A stretch of DNA of 33,657 nucleotides from Gammaproteobacteria bacterium (GTDB lineage Bacteria > Pseudomonadota > Gammaproteobacteria > Tethybacterales > Persebacteraceae): positions 1 to 33,657 of the forward strand of contig JAHRAH010000104.1 of NCBI GenBank assembly GCA_020027345.1, read 5' to 3'. A program made the translations under genes and the position numbers. Below the pieces are notes generated by a model. It made no database searches. It saw only the letters and a program-made list of their open reading frames with translations, and was not told the DNA's origin. Positions 9,599 through 19,083 of the stretch are shown piece after piece. Within the stretch, counting starts at the first letter, position 1; each line of letters opens with the position of its first letter.

Positions 9599-9719
9599 CG
9601 TCATTCCCGCGAAAGCGGGAATCCATACGGAGCCGGGGAAAAAGAGGAATCGTCCCCCCGCCCGCAAATAACAGCGAAAAGAAACAACCGTATGGATTCC
9701 CGCCTTCGCGGGAATGACG
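9599..9719. mobile_element. 121-bp MITE-like element C
   Basis: TIR cgtcattcccgcgaaagcgggaatccata / inverted copy, 63-bp centre. Confidence 0.85.
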
Positions 9720-9727
9720 GCGGGGGG

Positions 9728-10969
9728 TCAGATAATCCCCTGCTTGCGCAGTTGCGCTTTCAGGTATTCCATTGCGCGGTCGCCTTTTATGCTGTTGCAG
9801 GCCTGGCAGAGCAACTGCAAATTCTCTATCGCCGTCTGCCCGCCTTTCGCCTTCGGAATGATGTGATCCAGAGTCAGATTCCGCTTGTGAAAACCGATGC
9901 GGCAGCCCTCGCAGATGCCGCCCTGTTTTCCGTAAAGGTAATCCTTGTCGTTCAGTTCGGCGCGCGTTTGGAATTTCCGGTCCGCGCCGGTGCGCGTCGG
10001 CAAATCAATGCGCACGATAATGTCTTTCTTCAGCAGCGGCAACCGGTTCTTGATAATCGCGGCGGCTTTCGCAGAGGCGTCAATCCCTATCCACTTGCGC
10101 CCGAGTTTTTCCGCCGCCTCCATCGCCGTCCCGCAGCCGCAGAAGGGGTCCAAAACCAAATCGCCCTTGTCGCTGGAAGCGGCGACAATCCGTTCCAACA
10201 GCGCCCGCGGTTTTTGCGTCGGGTAGCCGGTCTTTTCTTTGGAAAAACTTTTAATCATAATGGAATCCAGAATGTCCGCCGGGGAGCAATTCCATGTGTC
10301 CTCTATCGGAACGCCTTTGCCCGACGGCTTTTTGCCGTCGCGCCGCACATACCCCTCCGGGTAGGGAATGTATTCCTTGTTGAATTTTTTCGCCGCCGCC
10401 GGGGTTTTTGCGTAATACAAAAGCGTGTCGTGATTGCGAATCCAGCCCCGCTTTTGCGTTTTGAAGCCGGACACCCATCCGATTCTCCAAATAATCTCGT
10501 TGCGAAAGTTCGCCGCGCCGAAGACGGCGTCCATCGTCAGTTTGAGCAAGTGCGACATTGTCGGGTCGCAATGCAAATATACGCTCCCCGTTTCTTTGAG
10601 AATGCGCCGCATTTCCAGCAGGCGAATCGCCATATAGCACAGATAGGATTTGTCCGGCTTGCCGCCGCTCATCCCCGCCGCGTCTATCACCGCGTAAAGC
10701 GCGCGGTTTGCGCTTGCTATTTCGCCCAGCCATTCCGCTTTGATGTCGTCGTAAGTCCAGCGGTCTTTAAACGACGCCCCCGCCGCCGCGCTCCCTATCG
10801 GCGCGTCCCATTGTTTTTTGCTGTTGAACGGCGGGTCCAAATAAATCAGGTCGACGGATTCCCCGTCCATCCCCCGCATCACTTCCAGACAGTCGCCGTC
10901 GCGCTGCATTGTCCCCGTGAACACCGTGCGATTCTGAATGTTCGCCTGCATCGCCGCGCATTGTATCAC
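9728..10969 (-). CDS. DNA methyltransferase (DPPF motif then FxGxG-type motif, beta-class order) fused to a C-terminal HNH domain
   Basis: VDLIYLDPPFNSKKQW ... LVLDPFCGCGTAMEAAEKLGRKWIGID ... CEGCRIGFHKRNLTLDHIIPKAKGGQTAIENLQLLCQACNSIKGDR; GTG at 10969 overlaps the ntrY TGA; alternative ATG at 10951. Confidence 0.88.
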   Translation of the reverse strand: MIQCAAMQANIQNRTVFTGTMQRDGDCLEVMRGMDGESVDLIYLDPPFNSKKQWDAPIGSAAAGASFKDRWTYDDIKAEWLGEIASANRALYAVIDAAGMSGGKPDKSYLCYMAIRLLEMRRILKETGSVYLHCDPTMSHLLKLTMDAVFGAANFRNEIIWRIGWVSGFKTQKRGWIRNHDTLLYYAKTPAAAKKFNKEYIPYPEGYVRRDGKKPSGKGVPIEDTWNCSPADILDSIMIKSFSKEKTGYPTQKPRALLERIVAASSDKGDLVLDPFCGCGTAMEAAEKLGRKWIGIDASAKAAAIIKNRLPLLKKDIIVRIDLPTRTGADRKFQTRAELNDKDYLYGKQGGICEGCRIGFHKRNLTLDHIIPKAKGGQTAIENLQLLCQACNSIKGDRAMEYLKAQLRKQGII

Positions 10970-13101
10970 GCGCCTTCGCCGCCGCTTTCGTTTTCGCTTT
11001 CGCGGAATGCCGGCAAATATATCGCGGCGCGCACTCCTTCGCCGCTGTTTTCCACGGCAACTTCGCCGCCCATTGCCGCGATGGCTTTGCGCGCCATTGC
11101 GAGTCCCAGCCCGGTGCCGCCGGGTTTTGTCGTAACATACGGCTCAAACAATTTCCCCGCGATTTCTTCGGGCAGTCCCCCGCCGTTGTCGCAAACCGTC
11201 AACAGCGCGCCTTCTTTTTCCGGGCGCAGCGCGACGGTTATTTCCGGCGACTCTTTTTCGGCGACGGCTTCGGCGGCGTTGCTCAGCAAATTATGCAGCA
11301 CCTGCCGCAGTATCAGCGGCGCGGCCGCGACCGCCGGCGTTTGCGCCAAATCCAGCGAAAGCCGCAACCCCGGGCGTTCGTAAAGCCGCGCGACTTCGCG
11401 AACCAGCGCGCTCAAATCCACCCGCTCCGTTTGTTGCGGGCGTTCGCCGGCGTTGCCGCGAAAAGAATCCACCATCTCGCGCATTGCGTCCACCTGATTC
11501 ACGATGGTCGTAACCAGTCGCTCGAGTGTTTCTTTTTCTTCGGCGGGGAGTTTGCCGGAAAGTTTTCGCCCCAACCTTTCCGCCGCCAACCGTATCGGCG
11601 TAAGCGGATTTTTGATTTCGTGCGCGAACCGCCGCGACGCTTCTTCCCAGGCCGCTTCGCGTTCCGCGCGCATTTGCCGCGTGATGTCGTCAACGACAAC
11701 AATAACCGTCCCCGCCCCCGCGCGCGAAGGCGAAAGCCGGCGAGTGCGCGCGACCAACGCCGAATCGCCGGGGCCCGCCAACCTTCGCTCCTGCGTTTCG
11801 CCAACGGCGACGGCGACGGTTTCGGCAATCCCCGCAAGCGCCGGAGTGTTTTGCGCCGGTTTGCCGACAAACGCATTTAAATCCGCGCGCAAAAGCCGCG
11901 ACGCCGCCGCATTAACCTGCGAAAGCCGCCCCGCCTCGTCAAAAACCAAAACCCCCGAACTCAGCGACGCAAGTAAATTTTCCAAATACAAATTTGCCGC
12001 AGCCAAAGCCGCCCGCCGTTCTTCCGCCGTCCGCCGCGACTGCGCGAGATCGTCAACCATCGCATTAAAAGCGCGGCTCAGCATTCCGATTTCGTCCGAA
12101 CCGCTTTCGGCGAGCCGCCCGCTGAAATCGCCGCGCCCGACAGCAGTCGCCGCCGATGCCATTCGCACCAGCGGATGCGAAAGCCGCCCGCCCAGCCAAA
12201 GCGCCGCCGCCGCCGATGCAAGCAGTATCATCAAAAACGCCAGTGTCAGAGTGAGCAAAAAAGAAAGCCGCAAACCCCGCCGCACCGCCAACAGTTTGTC
12301 GTATTCCCGCCGGCCCAATTCCACTTCGCGCAAACCGGCGAGCAAATCCGCCGGCAATGCGCGCGCAATGCGCACGGCAAAAACCCCGCCGCCGGCCGGC
12401 GCCCGCGCGACCACTGCAATGCCGAAATCCGAAAGATCGCGGTGCAGCGGTTTCTCGCGCAGTTTTGCCAAAGCCGCCGCCGGCAACCGTCCCCCCGCCG
12501 CTTCTTTTCCGCTCGCCGCCAGCGCGCGCCCTTCGGAATCATACAAAGCGACGCCGTCCAATTCGTGAAACAAACGAAAGTCCTCCACCCAAAAAGGCAG
12601 CGCCCCGCCGCCGCGCAAATTCCCCGCCAAATCCCGCGCGATAACTTCCAAAGACGCAAACTCCCCGTTTAAAACACTTTTGCCGAACGCCTCGCCCTGT
12701 TCAAAAGAACGACCAAGCGGAGTCGCAAACCACGAATCAATGCTGCGAAAAATACCCGCCGCCGAAACCCCGTATAAAACCGCCGAAGGCAAAAGCGCCG
12801 CGCCCAAAAGCACCCCGCCCAAGCGCATCGCCAAACGACCCCCCGGCGCGTCCCGCCGCCAAGCCGCCGCCAAACGAAAAGCCGTCGCGCACGCCGCGCA
12901 AAATATCAAAAATATCAAAACGCCGTCCGCCACCAGCAACCAGAAAAACCACCGCCCCGGCGGGTCCGGCGATTGATACATCGCCGCCTGCGTCAACACC
13001 AACGCCAAAAGCGCCGCCGCGCTCAGCGCAACCAGCGGCGAAAAGCGCGTCACTTCCGCACCCGCAAAGGAAAGCGCCGCCAGCCCGAAGAAGATTCCCA
13101 T
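10966..13101 (-). CDS. ntrY: NtrY-like membrane sensor histidine kinase
   Basis: HAMP/PAS region, SRRFAHEIKNPLTPIRLAAERLGRK H-box, NLLSNAAEA N-box, GGTGLGLAMARK G-box. Confidence 0.88.
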   Translation of the reverse strand: MGIFFGLAALSFAGAEVTRFSPLVALSAAALLALVLTQAAMYQSPDPPGRWFFWLLVADGVLIFLIFCAACATAFRLAAAWRRDAPGGRLAMRLGGVLLGAALLPSAVLYGVSAAGIFRSIDSWFATPLGRSFEQGEAFGKSVLNGEFASLEVIARDLAGNLRGGGALPFWVEDFRLFHELDGVALYDSEGRALAASGKEAAGGRLPAAALAKLREKPLHRDLSDFGIAVVARAPAGGGVFAVRIARALPADLLAGLREVELGRREYDKLLAVRRGLRLSFLLTLTLAFLMILLASAAAALWLGGRLSHPLVRMASAATAVGRGDFSGRLAESGSDEIGMLSRAFNAMVDDLAQSRRTAEERRAALAAANLYLENLLASLSSGVLVFDEAGRLSQVNAAASRLLRADLNAFVGKPAQNTPALAGIAETVAVAVGETQERRLAGPGDSALVARTRRLSPSRAGAGTVIVVVDDITRQMRAEREAAWEEASRRFAHEIKNPLTPIRLAAERLGRKLSGKLPAEEKETLERLVTTIVNQVDAMREMVDSFRGNAGERPQQTERVDLSALVREVARLYERPGLRLSLDLAQTPAVAAAPLILRQVLHNLLSNAAEAVAEKESPEITVALRPEKEGALLTVCDNGGGLPEEIAGKLFEPYVTTKPGGTGLGLAMARKAIAAMGGEVAVENSGEGVRAAIYLPAFRESENESGGEGA

Positions 13102-13616
13102 TCCTCGTCGGTCAGCAAGTCCACCTGCATCGGCGCCGACAAATGGCTTATCTCCGCCTCAAACCGCGCGATGACATAAATCCGCGGCGTTTCGCTCAGC
13201 CGCGCAAAACCCGGATTGTCCGAAGGTTTGGAACGCAGCCGCCCCAGCCGCGCAAGCGCCGCGCTCAGCGAATCGTATTCCGTTTTGCGCTCGCCCGATG
13301 TCACAACATACCGCGACAACAACGAATCAAAAGAAAGCGAGGGCTCCCACGCCACAAAACCCAAATCCTCGTCCGGCCACCAATTGCGCTCGCGCACAAA
13401 GCGCACTTCAAAACTCATCCGCAGCGGCGCCCCGCTCGCCAATATCCCCCGCAGTTTTTTGCTGTCGGCGAGCGCCAAATCCGCCTGCACCGCATAACCC
13501 GTCTCCGTCCGCTGCAGCCACACATCGCGCACTTCAAAATCCTCGGCGCGCGCCGTCCCCCCAAACAAAAGCGCAAAAAGCAACGCCCCCCGCAAAAATA
13601 ACTTCGCCGCCCTCAC
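13050..13616 (-). CDS. DUF4390-type secreted protein upstream of ntrY
   Basis: Signal peptide followed by FEVRDVWLQRTETGYAVQADL; position before ntrY. Confidence 0.7.
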   Translation of the reverse strand: MRAAKLFLRGALLFALLFGGTARAEDFEVRDVWLQRTETGYAVQADLALADSKKLRGILASGAPLRMSFEVRFVRERNWWPDEDLGFVAWEPSLSFDSLLSRYVVTSGERKTEYDSLSAALARLGRLRSKPSDNPGFARLSETPRIYVIARFEAEISHLSAPMQVDLLTDEEWESSSGWRRFPLRVRK

Positions 13617-14345
13617 CGTTTTTCCCTCCGCGCTATTATCCCCTCAATCACCAAATGCGGACGATGGCATACCGCGCTTTGCGGCAACCACGGCAACAGT
13701 CCCCCGCCGTCGCCGCCGGTAACAAGTATCTTTGCGCCCGGCAACACCCGGCGGCGAAACTCCAAAACCGTCCCCGCCAACGCCGCAACAGTCCCCCCGG
13801 CAATCGCCGCAACAGTCCCCCGCCCCGGCAACGAAGACGGCAACGGCAACGCTTCCGCTTTTTTCGCATTCGCAACCGTCACCGTCGGTAATCCGGTTTT
13901 CGCGCGCAACGCAAAACGCATCAGCCGCGCCCCGGGAACAATAACCCCGCCCAAAAACTCCCCGCCGTCCAGCGCGTCAACAGTCAACGCCGAACCGGCG
14001 TCGGCGACTATAACCCGCGCCGCTTTTTCGTTTTTCGCCGCAAACAAAGCAAGCCAGCGGTCAACGCCAAGCGCGCGCAAGGGACGGTAACGACAGCGCA
14101 ATCCCCCGCCGCGCAAAGGCGAAAGCAAAAACCGCGCGCGAAAACCCGAAGGCAGCGCGCGCTTAATTTGCATCGCCCGCTTTTCGCCGCCGACATTCGC
14201 AATCCACGCATCGCCCGCGCCGCCGATTTGTTTCGCCGCAACAGTCAGCGCAAGCGCGTTTTCGCCCGCGCCGCAATCGGCGATTTTCCCGCCGCGCACA
14301 ATCGCCCACTTCACGCGCGTGTTTCCCGAATCAACTGCCAGCCAC
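13613..14345 (-). CDS. coaX: Type III pantothenate kinase
   Basis: VWLAVDSGNTRVKWAIV, LGVDRWLALFAA, IVADAGSALTVDAL, GGVIVPG; GTG start at 14345 proposed. Confidence 0.9.
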
Positions 14346-15260
14346 ACCGCAAACTTCCCCGCACAAATGCCGCGTAACGCGCCCGCCGCTTTGCAATAGC
14401 AGCGCGCCGTCCTCGGCAAAACCCGCAAACACCCCGCCCTTCCCCGTGTCCGTCACAGTCAACTGCGAACCGACCGATGGAAAATGCGCGTCAATCGCAT
14501 CCGGCAAAAACGGCGCCAAACCGTCCCCCGCAAATTCTTCCACAGCATTTTGCGCCGCGCGCGCAAACGCATTCGTCAACACCCCGCGCGGCGGCAAATC
14601 ATCCGCAATTTCATCCAACCCCGCGGCGGGACGGCCAATCCGCCGCGCAAGACGATGCGTCAAATGCAAATTAATCCCGACACCGACGACGACTCCGGAA
14701 TTCGTCGCCGACGCCAAAACGCCCCCGACTTTGCGCCCGCGCTCGTCCAGCAAATCGTTCGGCCATTTCAGCCGCGCATTCGCAAATTGCTTTAACGCGC
14801 GCAGCAACCCGACGGCGACGGCGACTGTCAACCCCGACAACCGCCCCGGCTTCGGCAAATGCGCCGAAAACAAAACAGACGCCCCCGGCAAAGAAAACCA
14901 TTCGCGCCCGCGCCGCCCGCGCCCCGCCGTTTGATGTTCGGCAAAAACAAATGCCGGCGGCGGCAACCCCCGCGCGTCGTCGTTCGTGCTTTCCGTTTCT
15001 TCCAAAATCCGCGCGCCCGGAAAAAACAAATCCCCGCCGCGCAGCCACTGCGGGGAGTAACACAACCGCCATTCGCCGTTTTCGTTTTCCGCAACCGCGC
15101 CGTAATCGTCCCCCCACCGTCGCAGCGACGACAAAACAAATCCCCCTTCCCCGGCGATCTCCGCGGGGAAAGCGCGCCCGCCGAGAAGATCCAGCGCGCG
15201 CAAAACTGCGGTGTCAGCTACGGCAGGGTGCATCGCAAAAAAAAGCGCCGGCCGCCGCAA
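14331..15260 (-). CDS. birA: Biotin-[acetyl-CoA-carboxylase] ligase
   Basis: ETESTNDDARG, AEHQTAGRGRRGREWFSLPGASVLFS, LKWPNDLL; start could be the internal Met of MHPAVAD. Confidence 0.9.
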   Translation of the reverse strand: MRRPALFFAMHPAVADTAVLRALDLLGGRAFPAEIAGEGGFVLSSLRRWGDDYGAVAENENGEWRLCYSPQWLRGGDLFFPGARILEETESTNDDARGLPPPAFVFAEHQTAGRGRRGREWFSLPGASVLFSAHLPKPGRLSGLTVAVAVGLLRALKQFANARLKWPNDLLDERGRKVGGVLASATNSGVVVGVGINLHLTHRLARRIGRPAAGLDEIADDLPPRGVLTNAFARAAQNAVEEFAGDGLAPFLPDAIDAHFPSVGSQLTVTDTGKGGVFAGFAEDGALLLQSGGRVTRHLCGEVCGVAGS

Positions 15261-15330
15261 AAGCGGCGCCGGCGCCTTCGTTGAACGCTCAAAAAAAGCC
15301 CGCGCGCCGCCTCCCGGCGGCGCGCGCAGC
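15246..15330. terminator. Cluster of strong GC hairpins downstream of the histone-like gene / birA start
   Basis: gcgccggccgccgc-aaaa-gcggcgccggcgc and cgcgcgccgcctcccggcggcgcgcg inverted repeats. Confidence 0.5.
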
Positions 15331-15357
15331 GAGCCCGGGCTTGCGCCCGGCGCCCGC

Positions 15358-15636
15358 TTAGGACTTCTTCCGGCGCTTCTTGGCCGCCTTCTTCTTCTTC
15401 GGGCGGCCCGCCTTTTTCTTGCGCCGGCCGTTCGCCGGCTTTTTGGCGGCTTTCTTTTTCTTCCGCCGCCCGTTCGCCGGCTTTTTCTTGGCGGCTTTCT
15501 TCTTCCGCCGGCCGTTCGCGGGCTTCTTCGCGGCTTTCTTCTTCCGCCGGCCGTTCAACGACTTCTTGACGGTTTTCTTCCGCCGGCCGTTAACCGCCTT
15601 TTTCTTTTTCGCCGCTTTCTTTTTCTTTTTCACCAT
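15358..15636 (-). CDS. Lysine/arginine-rich histone H1-like nucleoid protein with NGRRKKKAAKKPA repeats
   Basis: 92 aa, repeated NGRRKKK-AAKKPA units, GRPKKKK; good SD (AAGGAGGTCTTTCATG) and TGTGATAGAAT -10 upstream. Confidence 0.8.
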   Translation of the reverse strand: MVKKKKKAAKKKKAVNGRRKKTVKKSLNGRRKKKAAKKPANGRRKKKAAKKKPANGRRKKKKAAKKPANGRRKKKAGRPKKKKAAKKRRKKS

Positions 15637-15710
15637 GAAAGACCTCCTTGTGTCTTTGGTTGGTTTTCCCGCGGCTCGTCAAAAAAGGAAAACATCCCGG
15701 CTCCCGCCGC

Positions 15711-16802
15711 TCAGTCGTCCCACTTTAACTTGCCGCCCGTTTGATATTCTATCACACGCGTCTCAAAAAAGTTCTTTTCCTTTTTCAAATCCGCCGCCTC
15801 GCTCATCCACGGAAACGGATTGCGCGAGCCCGCAAACAATCCCGGCAGCCCGATTTGCTCCAAGCGCCGGTCCGCGACAAAACGCAAAAACTCCTTGAAC
15901 ATCGCGCAGTTCAGCCCCAGAATGCCCCGCGGCATTGTTTCTTCGGCGTAGCGGCATTCCAATTCCACCGCGGTCTTCATCATCTCCAAAACCTCGCCCT
16001 GCAGCGAAGCGTCCCACAAATGCGGGTTTTCCAGTTTTATCTGGTTGATGACATCAATCCCGAAATTCAAATGCAGCGACTCGTCGCGCAGTATGTACTG
16101 CACCTGCTCCGCGCAGCCCGGCATCCGGCTGCGCCGCCCCAGCGCCAAAACCTGAACAAAGCCCACATAGAAAAACAGCCCCTCCATAATCATCGCAAAC
16201 GCTATCAGCGATTTCAGCAGCCGCCGGTCCGCCGCCGGCTCCCCCGTCTCAAACGAGGGATCCGTCAGCGTGTCTATGTATTCCAGACAAAAGGCGTCCT
16301 TGTCGTGAACGCACGGTATCTCCATGTACATATTGAAGATCTCGCCCTCGTCCAGCCCCAGCGCCTCCACGATGTACTGGTAGGCGTGAACATGCACCGC
16401 CTCCTCAAAGGCCTGCCGCAGCAGGTATTGGCGGCATTCCGGATTCGTTATCAGCCGGTAGGTGCCCAGCACAATGTTGTTCGCCGCCAGCGATTCCGCC
16501 GTCGCAAAAAAGCCGAAATTACGCTTGAGCATATGCCGCTCCTCCGCGCTCAGCGCCCCGCCCTGCCATTGTTCTATGTCGCGCTGCATGCTGATTTCGC
16601 TCGGCATCCAGTTGTTCGCGCAAGCCGCCAGGTATTTCTCCCACGCCCATTTGTACTTGATGGGGACCAGTTGATTCACATCCGCGCGGCAGTTGATAAT
16701 GCGCTTGTCGTCCACCTTCACCCGCCGGTAGCCGCCCGCCAAAGGCGGCGACAAAACCGGTTCAACCCCGTTTTTCCGCTTAAGAACCGAAACATCGCTC
16801 AT
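15711..16802 (-). CDS. nrdB: Ribonucleoside-diphosphate reductase beta subunit
   Basis: [14 protein letters not shown] and [14 protein letters not shown] ligand motifs; ATG at 16802 with SD AACAGGAG. Confidence 0.92.
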   Translation of the reverse strand: MSDVSVLKRKNGVEPVLSPPLAGGYRRVKVDDKRIINCRADVNQLVPIKYKWAWEKYLAACANNWMPSEISMQRDIEQWQGGALSAEERHMLKRNFGFFATAESLAANNIVLGTYRLITNPECRQYLLRQAFEEAVHVHAYQYIVEALGLDEGEIFNMYMEIPCVHDKDAFCLEYIDTLTDPSFETGEPAADRRLLKSLIAFAMIMEGLFFYVGFVQVLALGRRSRMPGCAEQVQYILRDESLHLNFGIDVINQIKLENPHLWDASLQGEVLEMMKTAVELECRYAEETMPRGILGLNCAMFKEFLRFVADRRLEQIGLPGLFAGSRNPFPWMSEAADLKKEKNFFETRVIEYQTGGKLKWDD

Positions 16803-16928
16803 TTTTTTTCTCCTGTTGTTTTTTTGACAGCCCCCCAAAACCGCCCAAACCAGCAAAATCCCCCCCATTGTAACCGCTTTCCGCTTTTTTAATTCCACTT
16901 CGTTTTCCCCCGTCGCAACCGCCGTCAA

Positions 16929-17591
16929 TCAAAAAGTTTCGTATTGTTCCGGCATCACGATGGTCTCCTGTGCATCTTCCATCACCCGCGGCAAAGAACA
17001 ACCGGCAAAATGCTGGGCAAAACGCGCCCTGATAAGCAAAGGGAGCCCGGTTGCCGAATCCTTTGTCGCCGCAGCTTTCAAAGCGTCCGACCTGACGCTC
17101 GCCTCCCTGTCATGCGGCGGAGCAGGGACAACCGGCGGAATCATCAATCCTGCCTCCTTTCCGAATTTTTCCCGGACGGCCTGCAAAACCGGCGCGAAAT
17201 CATTGTCGGAGGAAAGCAGCCAGCATCGGTCGTATTTGTCATCCATCGCGTCCAGCACCATCGCCAAAGCGATATTGACATCGGTTTGCTTCTCCTCCAC
17301 CCCGCCGCTTTTCTTGGAAAAATAACCGCTGACCACCCGAACGCCCCTTTTCCGCAAGGCGCGAATGTATGCCTCGTGCCTGCTTTTTCTTCCGCCATCC
17401 CACAATTGATAGTAGGCGGTAAAAAAACAAACCTCGGACAATTCCTGGCCGTCCCTTACAAATTGACGGACAAATTTGCGGTAGTCCAGCCAGCGGTAGT
17501 TTCGGCCGCACCGTTCGTGATAACTCTTGATGCGATGATAGGCGTTGAACCCGTCTATGTAAAAACCGACCCTGATTTTTTGCTTGTCCAT
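16929..17591 (-). CDS. NYN (LabA/PIN-like) domain protein
   Basis: KIRVGFYIDGFNAYHRIKSY ... KQTDVNIALAMVLDAM ... CWLLSSDNDFAPVLQAVRE. Confidence 0.82.
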   Translation of the reverse strand: MDKQKIRVGFYIDGFNAYHRIKSYHERCGRNYRWLDYRKFVRQFVRDGQELSEVCFFTAYYQLWDGGRKSRHEAYIRALRKRGVRVVSGYFSKKSGGVEEKQTDVNIALAMVLDAMDDKYDRCWLLSSDNDFAPVLQAVREKFGKEAGLMIPPVVPAPPHDREASVRSDALKAAATKDSATGLPLLIRARFAQHFAGCSLPRVMEDAQETIVMPEQYETF

Positions 17592-17715
17592 GTTCGGTTC
17601 CTGAAAAAAAAGGCCCCGGGAGACCCGGGGGCACCCTTGCGGGCGTTGTGAAATGTCCGAGGCAGCCCCGGATGCGCCCGTCCCACGGGCGTCACCGGGC
17701 AGTATAGCACATTTT
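17592..17715 (-). promoter_or_regulatory. Promoter (TGTGCTATACT) plus structured leader and terminator-like hairpin (CCCCGGG-TCT-CCCGGGG-CC-T8) before the NYN gene
   Basis: 24-bp and 16-bp blocks identical to 24673-24696 and 24703-24718. Confidence 0.7.
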
Positions 17716-17808
17716 CCCCGTTCCCGACTTTTTGCCGAACAGACATGCAAGCGGGGGGAAAGATTGGCGGTGCTTTACCACAAAATCCGGTTTTGTCCGC
17801 CTTCGTTC

Positions 17809-18987
17809 TTAATGCAGTCCCCCCGCGCCGCCGCCGCCTTCGCCGGATTCTTGAAGAAGATAGGCGTAGCGTTTGCGCGCGAGACGGCCCACGGCGTCGC
17901 GGACGGTTTCGTCCCATTGCGTCGCGCCCATTTTTCGCATTACTTCGCGCGCGAGGTCGGGGAGTTGCCGCCGGATTTCCTCGTGCTGCAAATCGGGAAA
18001 GGTCTCGTCAAAATCCACCCGCGCCGCCGCCAGCCATTCGCGGTTGCGGACAATCGTTTCGGTTTGCTCGTCCGCCATCTGCAGCGTTTTCTTCATCAGC
18101 GCCACATCCACCGCCAAAAACTCGTCCCGCGCCTGTTCCACCGCCAGTTTTGCAATATGCGCCGCCAGCCCGCGAACCGATTTGCCAAACTCCTCCGAAT
18201 CGTCCGACTTCAAACCCTCCGCCAGCCGCAGCGGAAACGATTTCATTTTTTCCAAAAAATGCCCGTCCAAATCGTCCACAAAGGACGGCAGTTTGTTTTC
18301 GCCGCCGGCATTTTCGCCGTCGCCGCTTTCGCCGCCGCGCTTTTCGCCGTTTGCGCCGCCGGCCTCGCGCAACATATCCACGATGCGGCCGTATTCCGCC
18401 GCTTTCGGAATGTCTTTTTGCGCGCGCCGCGCGCCGTGTTCGGCGAGGTCCAGCGGCGTTTCGCCGTCTTCGTCTTTTGCGTTCACATTCGCCCCCGCTT
18501 TGACGAGCGCTTCGGCAACGGCGCTGTGCCCCCGCCCCGCCGCGACATGCAAAGGCGCGGGACCGTCTTTTTCGGCGGCGTTGACATCCGCTCCGGCCTT
18601 AATAAGCAATGCGGTGATTTCAAGATAGCCGTCGCGCGCGGCAAAATGCAGCGAACGCAAACCGCTTTCGGTTTTCGCGTTGACATTGCATCCGGCTTTG
18701 ACGAGTCCGGCGGCGATTTCGCAATGACCGTTCAGCGCGCTGAGATGCAGGGGAGTGCAGCCGTCCGCTTTTGCGGCGTTGACATTCGCGCCGGCCTTAA
18801 TGAGAAGCGCGGCGATTTCGCCGTTGCCCGCCTTCGCCGCAAAATGCAGCGGACGCCAGCCGCCGCCGCATTGCGCGTCCGCATCCGCCCCCGCCCGCAC
18901 CAACTCCGCGGCAAACCCCCCGTTCCCATGCAAAGCCGCATAATGCAGCGGCGTCATCCCCTCGTCGTCCCTGACATTCACATCCAT
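17809..18987 (-). CDS. Ankyrin-repeat protein
   Basis: Successive GxTPLHxAAxxGxxEIAxLLxxAGAxVNA repeats from MDVNVRDDEGMTPLHYAALHGN. Confidence 0.9.
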   Translation of the reverse strand: MDVNVRDDEGMTPLHYAALHGNGGFAAELVRAGADADAQCGGGWRPLHFAAKAGNGEIAALLIKAGANVNAAKADGCTPLHLSALNGHCEIAAGLVKAGCNVNAKTESGLRSLHFAARDGYLEITALLIKAGADVNAAEKDGPAPLHVAAGRGHSAVAEALVKAGANVNAKDEDGETPLDLAEHGARRAQKDIPKAAEYGRIVDMLREAGGANGEKRGGESGDGENAGGENKLPSFVDDLDGHFLEKMKSFPLRLAEGLKSDDSEEFGKSVRGLAAHIAKLAVEQARDEFLAVDVALMKKTLQMADEQTETIVRNREWLAAARVDFDETFPDLQHEEIRRQLPDLAREVMRKMGATQWDETVRDAVGRLARKRYAYLLQESGEGGGGAGGLH

Positions 18988-19083
18988 AGTTTCGCCTCCC
19001 TTGCGCGGTAATTGTATAACCGATTTTCCGGGTATTATCCTGCGCCGCGTCCGCGGCAAGCCGCCCCGGCCGGAGGGCGACGG

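Noticed and set aside
10960-10970. attgtatcacg as a separate MTase promoter
   Set aside because: Matches the -10 pattern but lies at the ntrY stop and would give a leaderless transcript at ATG 10951; cannot be distinguished from chance.
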